Shown here: positions 17,186 to 26,533 of the stretch, piece by piece | How positions within the stretch are numbered: position 1 is the stretch's first letter | Layout: every line of letters begins with the position of its first letter | NCBI GenBank assembly: GCA_910589045.1 | Contig: CAJUSH010000004.1 | Coordinates: 12,771-76,770 of the forward strand | From: an uncultured Eubacterium sp. | Lineage (GTDB): Bacteria > Bacillota_A > Clostridia > Lachnospirales > Lachnospiraceae | DNA: 64,000 bases | Direction of reading: 5' to 3' | Translations under genes and position numbers: made by a program | The notes under the pieces: model-generated | What the model saw: the letters and a program-made list of their open reading frames with translations, nothing else | Databases searched by the model: none | Told to the model about the DNA's origin: nothing

Positions 17186-18344
17186 GATAGGCGTAGTTAC
17201 AGGTACAAGAGCAGAATACGGATTATTGAAACCGATGATGGAGCGGATTCAGGAAGATGACATGCTGGAGCTTTACCTTATTGTGACGGGTGCGCATCTG
17301 GAGGACAGGCTTGGATGTACCGTTAAGGAGATTGAAAAGGATGGGTTCCCGATTGGCCGGAAGATACAGATGGATTTATCGTCCGACACTCCGGAAGGTA
17401 TCTGCTTCTCAGTCAGCAGGGAAATGCAGGGACTGGCGGGTGCATTCCGGGATGCGGGTATTGACCTGCTGATTCTGTTGGGCGACCGGTATGAGACGCT
17501 GGTGGCGTCTGTGGCCGCAACGATTTTCAACATTCCGGTTGCACATATCCACGGCGGCGAGGTGACGGAGGGAGCCATTGATGACGCCATGCGCCATGCA
17601 ATTACGAAGATGAGCCACCTGCATTTTGCCAGCACAGCAGAGTATGCCAGACGCATCGTCCAAATGGGTGAGCAGCCGGAGCATGTGCATGTTGTCGGTG
17701 CTCTCGGAGTTGAAAACATAAAGAACATGCACTTCCTGGGAAGGCAAGAGCTGGCGGAACATTTCAGCGGGTTGTTTCTGGAGCCGTACATGATGGTGAC
17801 ATACCATCCCGTGACCCTGGATGACGAACCGGTACAGAAACAGGCTGGGGCTCTGCTGGAGGCGCTTTTGGATTATCCTGAATATAATTATGTGTTTACT
17901 TACGCGAATGCGGACAGGGATGGAACTGCCATTAATGAGATGCTGGACGCGTTCGTGAGTAAAAATAAGAACGCGGCAGTATTTCGATCTATGGGGCAGA
18001 CCGGGTATTTAAGTGCATTGTGTCATGCATGTGCAGTAGTTGGGAACTCATCAAGCGGAATCATTGAGGCTCCGTCCTTTCATATCCCGACAGTCAACAT
18101 CGGCGATCGACAGAAAGGACGGATTGCGGGGGTTTCCGTGATCCATTGCAAAACCGGGTACGCGGAAATTCATGCGGCAATCGGACAGGCGCTGACAAAA
18201 GAATTCCGCCGAAAATGTCTGGTATCTGGAAATCCGTATGAGGGCGTGGACACTTGCGGCAGGATCACTTCGAAGATAAAAAGGGAATTGGAAAAAGGAA
18301 TCTGCCTGCAAAAGAAATTTTATGATTATGGGGTTTCAGAATGA
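17178..18344 (+). CDS. neuC: hydrolysing nucleotide-sugar 2-epimerase (NeuC/LegG family)
   Basis: A 388-residue GT-B-fold epimerase. It inverts C2 of an NDP-N-acetylhexosamine and releases the nucleotide, giving the ManNAc-type substrate of the synthase encoded just upstream. Motifs: GTRAEYGLLKPMM, LGDRYET, HIHGGEVTEGAIDDAMRHAI and GNSSSGIIEAPSFHIPTVNIG. In a LegB-containing operon the expected substrate is GDP- or UDP-2,4-diacetamido-2,4,6-trideoxyglucose (LegG). Overlaps of 8 and 4 bases with its neighbours indicate tight translational coupling. Confidence 0.87.
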   Translation: MYRIGVVTGTRAEYGLLKPMMERIQEDDMLELYLIVTGAHLEDRLGCTVKEIEKDGFPIGRKIQMDLSSDTPEGICFSVSREMQGLAGAFRDAGIDLLILLGDRYETLVASVAATIFNIPVAHIHGGEVTEGAIDDAMRHAITKMSHLHFASTAEYARRIVQMGEQPEHVHVVGALGVENIKNMHFLGRQELAEHFSGLFLEPYMMVTYHPVTLDDEPVQKQAGALLEALLDYPEYNYVFTYANADRDGTAINEMLDAFVSKNKNAAVFRSMGQTGYLSALCHACAVVGNSSSGIIEAPSFHIPTVNIGDRQKGRIAGVSVIHCKTGYAEIHAAIGQALTKEFRRKCLVSGNPYEGVDTCGRITSKIKRELEKGICLQKKFYDYGVSE

Positions 18345-19321
18345 AGAATGTATTAGTCACCGGTGCAGATGGTTTTATCGGAAGCCATCTGGTAGAGCAT
18401 CTGTTGGAAAAAGGATATGGGGTGAAAGCCTTCGTCTATTACAATTCCTTCGGGAGTTGGGGATGGCTGGACACCTTGCCACAGGAAAAATTAAGTGAGA
18501 TTGAGATATTTGCCGGGGATATTAGAGATCCGAACGGTGTCCGTACCGCAATGAAGGGTGTGGACTGGATATTCCATCTGGCGGCTCTGATTGCAATCCC
18601 TTTTAGTTATCATTCGCCGGACTCCTATGTGGATACAAATATCAAGGGAACTTTAAATGTTTTGCAGGCGGTGAAGGATCTGGGGACGGAAAAGCTGATG
18701 GTGACATCAACCTCCGAGGTGTACGGGACAGCACAGTATGTCCCCATTGATGAGAAGCATCCATTGCAGGGGCAGTCGCCCTACTCGGCAACAAAAATTG
18801 GGGCGGATCGACTGGCGGAGAGCTTTTACCGGAGCTTTAACCTTCCGGTTGCAATTGTAAGACCTTTCAATACCTATGGGCCGCGGCAGTCTGCAAGGGC
18901 GGTCATCCCGACGATCATCTCACAGCTTCTGGCTGGGAAAGAGGAGATCAGGCTGGGATCACTGATGCCGACCAGGGATTTCAATTATGTAAAAGATACG
19001 GCGGCGGGCTTTCTTGCAGTAGCGGAATCCGACAGGACGGTGGGGCAGGAGATCAATATCGCGACCGGACAGGAGATCTCGGTCGGGGAGCTGGCAGAAA
19101 CAATCATCGGGCAGATCAATCCGAAAGCAAGGATTATCTGTGATGAACAGCGATTAAGGCCAGAGAAGAGCGAGGTGAACCGGCTGCTTGGAAGCAATGC
19201 AAAACTCAAAGAGCTGACGGACTGGGAGCAGCGGTATACGTTTGAAGAGGGGATTGCAGAGACGACCCAGTGGATGCGGGGGAATCTGGGGAGATATAAG
19301 ACGGATATTTATAATGTGTGA
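18341..19321 (+). CDS. legB: NAD-dependent 4,6-dehydratase (LegB type)
   Basis: A 326-residue extended short-chain dehydrogenase. The NAD site GADGFIGSHL is at the N-terminus, TSTSEVYG is the active-site strand, and the YxxxK pair is in PYSATKIGADRLAE; RPFNTYGPRQSARAVIP matches nucleotide-sugar dehydratases of the LegB group. It removes water from GDP- (or UDP-) GlcNAc to give the 4-keto-6-deoxy sugar. The next step, transamination by LegC, has no gene in this window. The gene starts in an ATGA overlap with neuC. It is the last GC-rich gene before the AT-rich block: the sequence line at 18901 counts 34 G/C in 60, that at 19501 counts 13. Confidence 0.83.
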   Translation: MKNVLVTGADGFIGSHLVEHLLEKGYGVKAFVYYNSFGSWGWLDTLPQEKLSEIEIFAGDIRDPNGVRTAMKGVDWIFHLAALIAIPFSYHSPDSYVDTNIKGTLNVLQAVKDLGTEKLMVTSTSEVYGTAQYVPIDEKHPLQGQSPYSATKIGADRLAESFYRSFNLPVAIVRPFNTYGPRQSARAVIPTIISQLLAGKEEIRLGSLMPTRDFNYVKDTAAGFLAVAESDRTVGQEINIATGQEISVGELAETIIGQINPKARIICDEQRLRPEKSEVNRLLGSNAKLKELTDWEQRYTFEEGIAETTQWMRGNLGRYKTDIYNV

Positions 19322-19351
19322 GAGAAATTGAGAGGAAACGAGGATAAAGGT

Positions 19352-20281
19352 ATGAAATACTGGATATTTGGAGCCGGCAAATATGGTAGAAAATGTTATG
19401 AGCAGTATAACAATCAAGTAGATTTTTGCGGTTTTATTGATAATGATGAGAATAAGGATCATACATATTGTTGTGGATTGTGTGTAGTTTCATATAACTG
19501 TTTTAAAACTATTTTTAATAAAAGTGAAGAGAAAATTATTATTGCGAGTGATTATTCTGCAGAGATGTATGCACAGCTCATGGATGATCAGTATGAAGAT
19601 TATGTTGAGAAGGTATATAAAGAGTCAGGAGGGTTGTCATCGATTGAAGATTGCTGGAATACCATTATTAATTCATCATGCGGAGAGGAATTATGGTTAA
19701 AAGCCTATTTTGGTGAGCACTATTCGGCAGACTATAAAGGGACTTATGTTGATGTAGGGGCATTTCATCCATTTTATGCATCAAATTCAAGATGGGCATA
19801 TGACGCAGGATGGAGAGGAATAAATATAGATGCAAATGCTGACTGTATAAAAATGTTTGAAAAGTTTAGACCAGAAGATAAAAATATTAATTGTGGGGTG
19901 TCAGACGAAACGGGAGAATTAGAATTTTATATATACAATGGATTGGATATGTGTACTTTTGATAAAAATCTATTTAAAGAGAGGTTAAAACTTCGAGAAA
20001 TTAGAAAAGTTCCTGTAAAAACATTAAATGATTTATTAGAAGAAAATGATATCCATGATATCGATTTTTTGGATATTGATATTGAAGGGCTGGATGAAAA
20101 AATTATTTTATCTTTTGACTGGAAAAAATACAGACCACAGTGCGTTTTGGTAGAAATTTTAAATAAAAATTCTATAGAGGAAATCTTAGGAAGCAAAATT
20201 CATAAGAAAATGGTATCAGAGGGGTATTGCCTAATTAATTATGCTATTTTGACAGCTATGTATGTAAGGAGAAACAAATAA
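19352..20281 (+). CDS. FkbM family methyltransferase with N-terminal Rossmann-like domain
   Basis: A 309-residue protein. Residues 1 to about 90 begin YWIFGAGKYGRKCYEQ and continue FCGFIDND, an accessory Rossmann-like fold that recurs in this cluster. Residues about 130-300 form an FkbM-type SAM-dependent methyltransferase: GTYVDVGAFHPFYASNSRW, GWRGINIDAN, then VKTLNDLLEEN and DFLDIDIEGLDEKI. FkbM enzymes usually O-methylate sugars or small molecules. The start ATG 19352 follows GAGG by eight bases. Base composition drops sharply here compared with legB, suggesting a separate origin. The substrate is unknown. Confidence 0.78.
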   Translation: MKYWIFGAGKYGRKCYEQYNNQVDFCGFIDNDENKDHTYCCGLCVVSYNCFKTIFNKSEEKIIIASDYSAEMYAQLMDDQYEDYVEKVYKESGGLSSIEDCWNTIINSSCGEELWLKAYFGEHYSADYKGTYVDVGAFHPFYASNSRWAYDAGWRGINIDANADCIKMFEKFRPEDKNINCGVSDETGELEFYIYNGLDMCTFDKNLFKERLKLREIRKVPVKTLNDLLEENDIHDIDFLDIDIEGLDEKIILSFDWKKYRPQCVLVEILNKNSIEEILGSKIHKKMVSEGYCLINYAILTAMYVRRNK

Positions 20282-21480
20282 TGAAATGGGATAATAAAGG
20301 ACATCAATTTGATGAAGAAGGTAAAAGTTGGGTGGAGGCTTTCAAGAAAAAGGATGGAATATGGGTCTTTGGTGCTGGGATACTCGGAAAAGAGACGAGG
20401 GCGTTGCTCGAAAAGTATCATTGTTTTAAAGGATTTATAGATAATGATGTTTGTAAGAAAGATGAAATACTGGATTGTAAAGTATATTCGTTTAATGAAT
20501 ATTTGAATCAGGAGAACAAAGGATGGATTGTCATAGCGGCAAAGGATACATACACCAGAGAAATACAAAAGCAATTAGAAGAAGTTGGGAAGATAGAGAA
20601 TAAAGATTTCTTTATACATACGAAATTTTTTGAGCGGATTTTTCCAATTATTTCAATATATGCTTTTGGAAAGTTATATATATGGAAGTCAGAGATTGGT
20701 GTGACAGAGAGGTGTACGTTAAAGTGCAGAAAATGTGTGCGTGGCTGCGGAATGGTAGACATTAACCATAAGGATATGAGTTTAGAGACTGTTAAGATAT
20801 CAGCAGATTATTTTTTTAGAAATTTTGATTACGTGTCAGAGTTTTGTTTAATAGGGGGAGAAACTTTGCTCTACAGTCAATTGCCAGAAGCTGTTGAATA
20901 TATAGGCTCGAAATATCGGAATCAAATAGTTATTTTTAGTATTACGTCAAATGGAACGATCGTACCTTCTGAGAGATTAGTAGATATTATGAGAAAATAT
21001 CATGTAGTTTACCGTATTTCAGATTATTCAAGAGCAATTCCAAAGTTAATATCACAGCACAGAAAGGTGGTTGATGTTTTAAAAGCTGGTGAAATTGATT
21101 TTCGTTTTGCTTATCAGGACGAAAATACCACATGGGTTGATTATGGATATGATTATGTTGATAGAGGTAATAATGAAAAAGAATTGATAAAAATATTTGA
21201 TCAGTGTTTGAATGGTTGTCATGCAGTTCGAAAAAATCAATACTTTTTTTGCGCTGGTGCAGAAGCGCGTTCAAGAAATTTGGGTTTACATGTTGGAGAA
21301 ACGGATTATTTTGATTTAAGCAGTTGCGACAAAATGGAGCTTTTTGAGTTCAATATGGGGTATTCAGAAAAGGGATATTTGGATATGTGTAATTTTTGTC
21401 ATGGAAGTAATAGCTGGAAATATCCGGTTCCAGTTGCAGAGCAAATAGGAAAAGGAGAAAAGAATGCAACCGAAAGTTAG
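20281..21480 (+). CDS. radical SAM protein with N-terminal Rossmann-like domain
   Basis: A 399-residue protein. The N-terminal domain has IWVFGAGILGKETRALLEK and FIDND, the same accessory module as its neighbours. A radical SAM core follows with the iron-sulphur motif C145xxxC149xxC152 (CTLKCRKC) and a GGETLL glycine motif. Further cysteines near the C-terminus (CDKMELF, CNFCHGS) could bind an auxiliary cluster. The reaction is unknown; in a sugar cluster, radical chemistry such as deoxygenation, epimerisation or dehydrogenation on a glycan or carrier-bound group is conceivable. The start shares one base with the preceding stop (TAATG). Confidence 0.75.
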   Translation: MKWDNKGHQFDEEGKSWVEAFKKKDGIWVFGAGILGKETRALLEKYHCFKGFIDNDVCKKDEILDCKVYSFNEYLNQENKGWIVIAAKDTYTREIQKQLEEVGKIENKDFFIHTKFFERIFPIISIYAFGKLYIWKSEIGVTERCTLKCRKCVRGCGMVDINHKDMSLETVKISADYFFRNFDYVSEFCLIGGETLLYSQLPEAVEYIGSKYRNQIVIFSITSNGTIVPSERLVDIMRKYHVVYRISDYSRAIPKLISQHRKVVDVLKAGEIDFRFAYQDENTTWVDYGYDYVDRGNNEKELIKIFDQCLNGCHAVRKNQYFFCAGAEARSRNLGLHVGETDYFDLSSCDKMELFEFNMGYSEKGYLDMCNFCHGSNSWKYPVPVAEQIGKGEKNATES

Positions 21481-22519
21481 CGTTATTATTCCAGTGTATA
21501 ATACAGAAAGATTTTTGCAGGACTGTATCGATAGTTTAGTGAACCAGACATTAAAAGAGATAGAGCTTATTTTTGTGAATGATGCGTCGCCAGATCATTG
21601 CATGGAGATATTAGAGGCAAATCAAAAGTTGTATCCCGATAAAATAAAGATTATTGATTCAAAGATTAATTTGAAGCAGGGCGGGGCCAGAAATTTAGGA
21701 ATATATGAGGCACAGGCAGATTATATAGCTTTTGTAGATAGTGATGATTTTATTGCGCCGAGGATGTTAGAGAGGTTATATAACAGAATTGTAGAAAGAA
21801 AAGCGGATGTTTCTGTAATAAAGTATGCGACGGTGCCGGAAGATGCAGCTTATAATATATATTTATCAGAGAATTTTGAAAATCCTATGATAAATATATT
21901 TGGATGGGATAAAGATGCAGAAAGGTTTGACGGACGTATTTTATCAGAAAATGGGATAAAAAAGGCGCTAGCCATGGGACTGGTTGGAGTATGGCGGACT
22001 TTATGGAAAAAGAGTCTTATTGTGGATAATAAGATTATTTTTCCAGAGTATTTAACATATGAGGATAATTGCTGGGGATGGTTGGCAGAGTGTTATATCA
22101 AGAGATATACGTTTGTTGACGAGGTGGGCTATTTTTACAGAAAATCAGAAACTTCTACTGTTCATGCCAGAAATCAATTGTACCATTATGATAGAATTGA
22201 AATTCTGAAAATGATTTTGAGAGAGATGAAAAAAAGAGGCTTTTTTTCGAAATATTATAAGGAAATCGAATATAACGCTATAATGACATGTTTTAGCACC
22301 TATTTTATATTCATGCACAAATTTGACTATCCCCCTAAGGCGCTGATCAAGCAGATCCCAAAAGAATGTTTGGAGCAATTTCCATACTGGAAGAACAATG
22401 CTTATTATAAAAATGCTGTTCCAAAATTGCGAAGAGTAAAATATGCCATTATAGAAAAAGTGCCAATTTTAATGCTATATATACATCCTGTGTTAGAAAA
22501 AATAATAAAAAAGGAATGA
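21464..22519 (+). CDS. family 2 glycosyltransferase
   Basis: A 351-residue GT-A fold glycosyltransferase. The N-terminus is VSVIIPVYNTERFLQDCIDSL and the nucleotide/metal region includes IFVNDASPD, GGARNLG and AFVDSDDF (DxD-like). The C-terminal part is helical and has no transmembrane segment, so it acts in the cytoplasm on a soluble or peripheral acceptor. It overlaps the radical SAM gene by 17 bases. Donor and acceptor cannot be read from the sequence. Confidence 0.85.
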   Translation: MQPKVSVIIPVYNTERFLQDCIDSLVNQTLKEIELIFVNDASPDHCMEILEANQKLYPDKIKIIDSKINLKQGGARNLGIYEAQADYIAFVDSDDFIAPRMLERLYNRIVERKADVSVIKYATVPEDAAYNIYLSENFENPMINIFGWDKDAERFDGRILSENGIKKALAMGLVGVWRTLWKKSLIVDNKIIFPEYLTYEDNCWGWLAECYIKRYTFVDEVGYFYRKSETSTVHARNQLYHYDRIEILKMILREMKKRGFFSKYYKEIEYNAIMTCFSTYFIFMHKFDYPPKALIKQIPKECLEQFPYWKNNAYYKNAVPKLRRVKYAIIEKVPILMLYIHPVLEKIIKKE

Positions 22520-22524
22520 TGGTT

Positions 22525-23832
22525 ATGAAAGAGAAATACGTTGTATTCGGTGCAGGAATGAATGGAAGGGCCGCTGTCCATTATTTTAATTTGGGACAAA
22601 TTGCTGCGGTTATAGATAATAACCCTCTGAAGATAGGTAGTTTATTTGAGGGGATTCGGATTATATCATTTAAAGAGTATCTGGAAAAATACCGGGATAT
22701 AAAAATAATTGTCAGCATTCATACAAACAATTATTTTGATGTGAAGAAACAACTGGAGAAGGAAAACATATTCGATTATTTTACCGCACCACCGGTCATG
22801 TATGGAACTGATCTCCCAGAAAGGATGTCAGAAGAGTTATTGTACCTTAAATCCAAAAGAATTGTTTTTTATGATACAAATCCTATATCGATTCGAATGT
22901 TTGAGTGGTTAAGGGATCATTGTAAAGTAGAATGTTGTTTTATACAGGCGCTGAAGGAAAAGGGCGAGTCCGGATATGGACAACAATATTCGTTTATTAC
23001 ATTGGACGAGCTATCAGATCAAGATACGCTCGTGATTTCAACAAATGAAGTGGAAGAACATATTCGGGAACTGCTGAAAGGTTGTTTTAAAGGAACAGTT
23101 TTTGATGTTTATGAAAGACCCCGTCTGCTTCACTCAGAACTTCTTAAATTTAAAGATAAATATAAGGGGCAAAGATGCTTTGTCATTGGAAACGGTCCGA
23201 GCTTGCAGATAGAGGATCTAAATATATTGGAACAGTTTAAAGAAAAAACGTTTGCGGCTAATAGAATTCATCATATTTTCGGACAGACAAACTGGCGTCC
23301 AACGTATTATGTGAGCGTGGACTTGGGAGATTACCTTTTTAAAGAATTAAAGGAATATCTGGATGAATCTTCATTTCTGGCAGAGCATTTTTATACAAAT
23401 GAAAAAAGGATTGAAGGTGTAAATCATTTTTCAATGATTAATAAGATATACGGAGATGAAGGAGTATATTTTTCTGATGATATTACTAAAGGAGTTGCGA
23501 GTGGAAGAACGGTTACTTATGCAATGTTGCAATTCGCATGTTACATGGGATTTTCAAAAATTTATTTGCTGGGAGTGGATTTCACATTTGGAGAGGAAGG
23601 AACCAACACACATTTTTGCAGTGACTACAATCTTGATGAAAAAGATAATGAATTAGTGAGGACACAGGTAGTTCTTGACAAAGAAGAAATACGCCAAGCA
23701 TACATATCTGCGAGGACTTATGCCAAGAAACATAATATCGAAATTTATAACGCTACGCGGGGTGGAAAACTAGATGTTTTTGAAAGAGTGAATTTTGATG
23801 AGCTTTTCAGTTATAGCGCTTTAGGAAAGTGA
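22525..23832 (+). CDS. DUF115 (MptE/Maf-like) protein with Rossmann-like N-terminus
   Basis: A 435-residue protein. Residues 1-90 carry the YVVFGAGMNGRAAVHYF and VIDNN accessory module. The C-terminal half is a DUF115/MptE-like domain: RCFVIGNGPSLQIEDLNIL, the FAANRIHHIF segment, GRTVTYAMLQFACYMGFSKIYLLGVDF. DUF115 proteins include the motility accessory factors (Maf) that transfer nonulosonic acids to flagellin, and the GNGPSL loop is also reminiscent of GT42 sialyltransferases. With a CMP-nonulosonate pathway in the same operon, a transferase role for that sugar is the best guess. I prefer ATG 22525 (AAGGA nine bases upstream) to ATG 22516. Confidence 0.7.
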   Translation: MKEKYVVFGAGMNGRAAVHYFNLGQIAAVIDNNPLKIGSLFEGIRIISFKEYLEKYRDIKIIVSIHTNNYFDVKKQLEKENIFDYFTAPPVMYGTDLPERMSEELLYLKSKRIVFYDTNPISIRMFEWLRDHCKVECCFIQALKEKGESGYGQQYSFITLDELSDQDTLVISTNEVEEHIRELLKGCFKGTVFDVYERPRLLHSELLKFKDKYKGQRCFVIGNGPSLQIEDLNILEQFKEKTFAANRIHHIFGQTNWRPTYYVSVDLGDYLFKELKEYLDESSFLAEHFYTNEKRIEGVNHFSMINKIYGDEGVYFSDDITKGVASGRTVTYAMLQFACYMGFSKIYLLGVDFTFGEEGTNTHFCSDYNLDEKDNELVRTQVVLDKEEIRQAYISARTYAKKHNIEIYNATRGGKLDVFERVNFDELFSYSALGK

Positions 23833-23858
23833 TTTCGCGTATAGAGATGGTGAGAGAG

Positions 23859-24824
23859 ATGAAAATCTGTGTGATCGGACTGGGTTCCATGGGAAAGAGA
23901 AGGATAAAGATTTTGCAATCACTGGATACGAAATGCACGCTTACAGGCATTGACAGTGATTCGGAAAGGGCGAGAGATGTTATAGAGTGTTATGGAATAA
24001 AATGTTGTTCTTCTTTGACGGATGTGAAAGAAGTACAGGATTGCGCATTTGTATGTACTTCTCCGGAATCCCACGGGGCGCTTATATATGAGTGCCTGAA
24101 AAAGGGTATGCACGTTTTTTCAGAAATCAATCTTATTGATCAGTTTTATGATGAAAATATAAGGTTGGCAAAGGAAAAGGGCAAAATCTTATTCCTTTCC
24201 TCCACTCCCTTATACAGAGCAGAAATGCAGATAATAAATGAGCGCATCAAAAAGGACGGCGGGGTATTTGCATATCAATATCATGTTGGGCAGTATTTGC
24301 CGGATTGGCATCCATGGGACAAGTTGAATGATTTTTTTGCCAGCAGAAAAGAAACAAATGGCTGCAGGGAAATACTGGCAATTGAGTTGCCTTGGATACG
24401 GCAAGCTTTCGGGGAAATAGAAAATGTAAATGTTATAAAAAGGAAACTGACGAAATTGGAGTTGGAATTTCCAGATACATATTCCATTCAATTAACGCAT
24501 GTAAATGGAAGTATTGGGAATTTGATGATAGATTTAGTGAGCAGAGAGGCGGTAAGAAAGCTTGAAATTCTGAATGAGAATTTATACATGAGTTGGAGCG
24601 GAACACCCAAATCATTATATGAAAAGGATGTAAAATCCGGGGAGTTCAGGCGGATTTTGGCAGGAGAGTATATACATGAGCATGGATATGGGGATTTTAT
24701 TAATGAATATGCCTATGTAAAAGAAATAGAAGCTTTTTTTGAGGTGATGAAGGGAAGTAACGCTGCCTATGATTTTGAGAAAGACAGGGAAATATTAGCG
24801 CTGATTGATGAAATCGAAAAATGA
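23859..24824 (+). CDS. Gfo/Idh/MocA family oxidoreductase
   Basis: A 321-residue NAD(P)-dependent oxidoreductase. It has the N-terminal Rossmann motif MKICVIGLGSMGKRRIKIL, FVCTSPESHGALIYECLKKGMHVFSE (the usual EKP is SEI here, so the typical catalytic Lys of EKP is absent) and a C-terminal mixed domain. Family members oxidise or reduce sugars and sugar nucleotides. Loss of the EKP lysine suggests altered chemistry. ATG 23859 is preferred because it directly precedes the Rossmann strand; earlier in-frame starts (23829, 23847) lack spacing. It is paired with another family member next door. Confidence 0.72.
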   Translation: MKICVIGLGSMGKRRIKILQSLDTKCTLTGIDSDSERARDVIECYGIKCCSSLTDVKEVQDCAFVCTSPESHGALIYECLKKGMHVFSEINLIDQFYDENIRLAKEKGKILFLSSTPLYRAEMQIINERIKKDGGVFAYQYHVGQYLPDWHPWDKLNDFFASRKETNGCREILAIELPWIRQAFGEIENVNVIKRKLTKLELEFPDTYSIQLTHVNGSIGNLMIDLVSREAVRKLEILNENLYMSWSGTPKSLYEKDVKSGEFRRILAGEYIHEHGYGDFINEYAYVKEIEAFFEVMKGSNAAYDFEKDREILALIDEIEK

Positions 24825-24833
24825 GGTATTGAT

Positions 24834-25784
24834 TTGAAACTATGTATTGCAGGACTTGGTTCTATTGGAAAACGTCATTTAGTAAATGCGGAAAGAGTGT
24901 TAAAGGAGCACGGGATCGACCATCAGATAGATGTTTTGAGGAGCGGACGGACTGTTTTAGAGGAAAAGTACGGCGCCGTTATTCAATGCGAATATTATCG
25001 AATCGATGAAATGCCAGATAATTATGACGTTGTTTTTGTGACAAATCCAACATCTCTGCACTATGATACAATCCGAAACTTGCTCGATAAAACAAAGCAT
25101 ATGTTTATTGAAAAGCCAGTCTTTTCTTCAGTGGAAAATGATTTGTCAGAGCTGAAATTGAGAGCGGACGGAGTCTATTACGTGGCTTGTCCATTGCGTC
25201 ATAAAAGTATTATGAAATATGTTAAAGAAAATATCGTTAGGAAGCAGCATGTATTGTCTGCCAGAATTATATCAACGTCTTATTTACCTGCATGGAGGAG
25301 CAATACGGATTATAAAACCGTATATTCTGCAAAAAAAGATATGGGCGGCGGTGTAACCAGAGATTTGATACACGAATGGGATTATGCCATAGATTTATTT
25401 GGCATACCTGAAAAAGTATACCATATGAAGGAACATTTTTCGGAATTAGCAATAGACAGCGATGATATATCGGTTTACATTGCAAAATATCCGGGAATGT
25501 TTTTAGAAATGCATCTGGATTATATTGGACAGAAAACAGAACGTGTATTAGAGATATTTACAAATGAGAACAGGATCGATGTTGATCTGATTTCTGATAC
25601 GATACACGTATATAAGAATCATATGCTGATTAATTATTTGAAATTTCCATGTGAAGATTTTTATGTAAAGGAGATTGAATACTTTTTTGATTGTATTGAA
25701 GGAAGGAAAATTAATGTGAATACGGTTATGGATGCGTATCGTACATTGGAAATTGCTCTGACGGGGGAGATTACAGGAAAATGA
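24834..25784 (+). CDS. Gfo/Idh/MocA family oxidoreductase
   Basis: A 316-residue protein. Its N-terminus is KLCIAGLGSIGKRHLVNAERV, and the canonical catalytic FIEKPVF is present, unlike in the preceding gene. The C-terminal part has DMGGGVTRDLIHEWDYAIDLFG, including the conserved His/Asp helix. The start codon is TTG 24834, supported by GAGG (24823-24826) seven bases upstream and overlapping the stop of the previous gene. The two oxidoreductases may act in succession on a nucleotide sugar or on the nonulosonic acid chain. It overlaps the CMP-sugar synthetase by four bases, which ties it to that step. Confidence 0.78.
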   Translation: MKLCIAGLGSIGKRHLVNAERVLKEHGIDHQIDVLRSGRTVLEEKYGAVIQCEYYRIDEMPDNYDVVFVTNPTSLHYDTIRNLLDKTKHMFIEKPVFSSVENDLSELKLRADGVYYVACPLRHKSIMKYVKENIVRKQHVLSARIISTSYLPAWRSNTDYKTVYSAKKDMGGGVTRDLIHEWDYAIDLFGIPEKVYHMKEHFSELAIDSDDISVYIAKYPGMFLEMHLDYIGQKTERVLEIFTNENRIDVDLISDTIHVYKNHMLINYLKFPCEDFYVKEIEYFFDCIEGRKINVNTVMDAYRTLEIALTGEITGK

Positions 25785-26533
25785 ATCTATTATTTACAGT
25801 ATGTGCGAGAGCGGGATCAAAAGGAGTTTCCGGTAAAAATATGAAATATTTTTGTGGTGAACCGCTTGTATATTATACGTTGAGAATATATGAAAAGTTT
25901 TTAAGAAAATATGAGGATTCTCAAAATAGAATTGAGTTGGCGGTGAATACGGACAGCAAGCTGTTATTAGAGCAGATTAAAAGCAGGGGCACAAAGTATA
26001 TTTTGGCAAAGCGGAAAAGAGAATTAGCGGATGATATTGCACCAAAGGGTGATGTGATAAAGGATACTTTATTGGCTGCGGAGAAGATGAATCATTGTAA
26101 GTATGATGTGGTTGTAGATCTTGACATTACATCTCCTTTGAGAAATCTGGAGGATGTCGAAGGAACCATCAAGCAGGTTGTTCAAAATGAGAAATGTAAT
26201 CTTGCATATAGCGTAGTGGAGGCAAGAAGAAGTCCATATTTTAATATGGTCTGTAAAAATGAAGACGGTTTTTATGATAGGATTATTTCATCTGAATTTA
26301 CGGCGAGACAGCAGGTTCCGCCATGCTTTGATATGAATGCATCCATATACGTTTATAAAAGAGATTATCTGTTGGATATGCGCATGGAAAAGCGTTTTGC
26401 TCTGATCTGGATAATGCAGGATAGTGCAGTTTTAGATTTAGATAATGAGAACGATTTTGAGATCATGGAGTTACTAACAAAGCATTTTTGGGAGCATGGG
26501 AGATATCTGGATATTAAAGATCAGGAGGCATAA
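25781..26533 (+). CDS. neuA: CMP-nonulosonate cytidylyltransferase (NeuA/LegF/PtmB family)
   Basis: A 250-residue acylneuraminate cytidylyltransferase that joins CMP to a nonulosonic acid. The P-loop-like motif is ARAGSKGVSGKNMK near the N-terminus (canonical ARGGSKGI-KN), followed by VVVDLDITSPLRN with the metal-binding Asp and by RRSPYFNMV. It is the activating step for the acid made by the neuB/neuC/legB genes 8-16 kb upstream, although its base composition is that of the AT-rich block. The start overlaps the upstream stop (ATGA). Confidence 0.84.
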   Translation: MNLLFTVCARAGSKGVSGKNMKYFCGEPLVYYTLRIYEKFLRKYEDSQNRIELAVNTDSKLLLEQIKSRGTKYILAKRKRELADDIAPKGDVIKDTLLAAEKMNHCKYDVVVDLDITSPLRNLEDVEGTIKQVVQNEKCNLAYSVVEARRSPYFNMVCKNEDGFYDRIISSEFTARQQVPPCFDMNASIYVYKRDYLLDMRMEKRFALIWIMQDSAVLDLDNENDFEIMELLTKHFWEHGRYLDIKDQEA

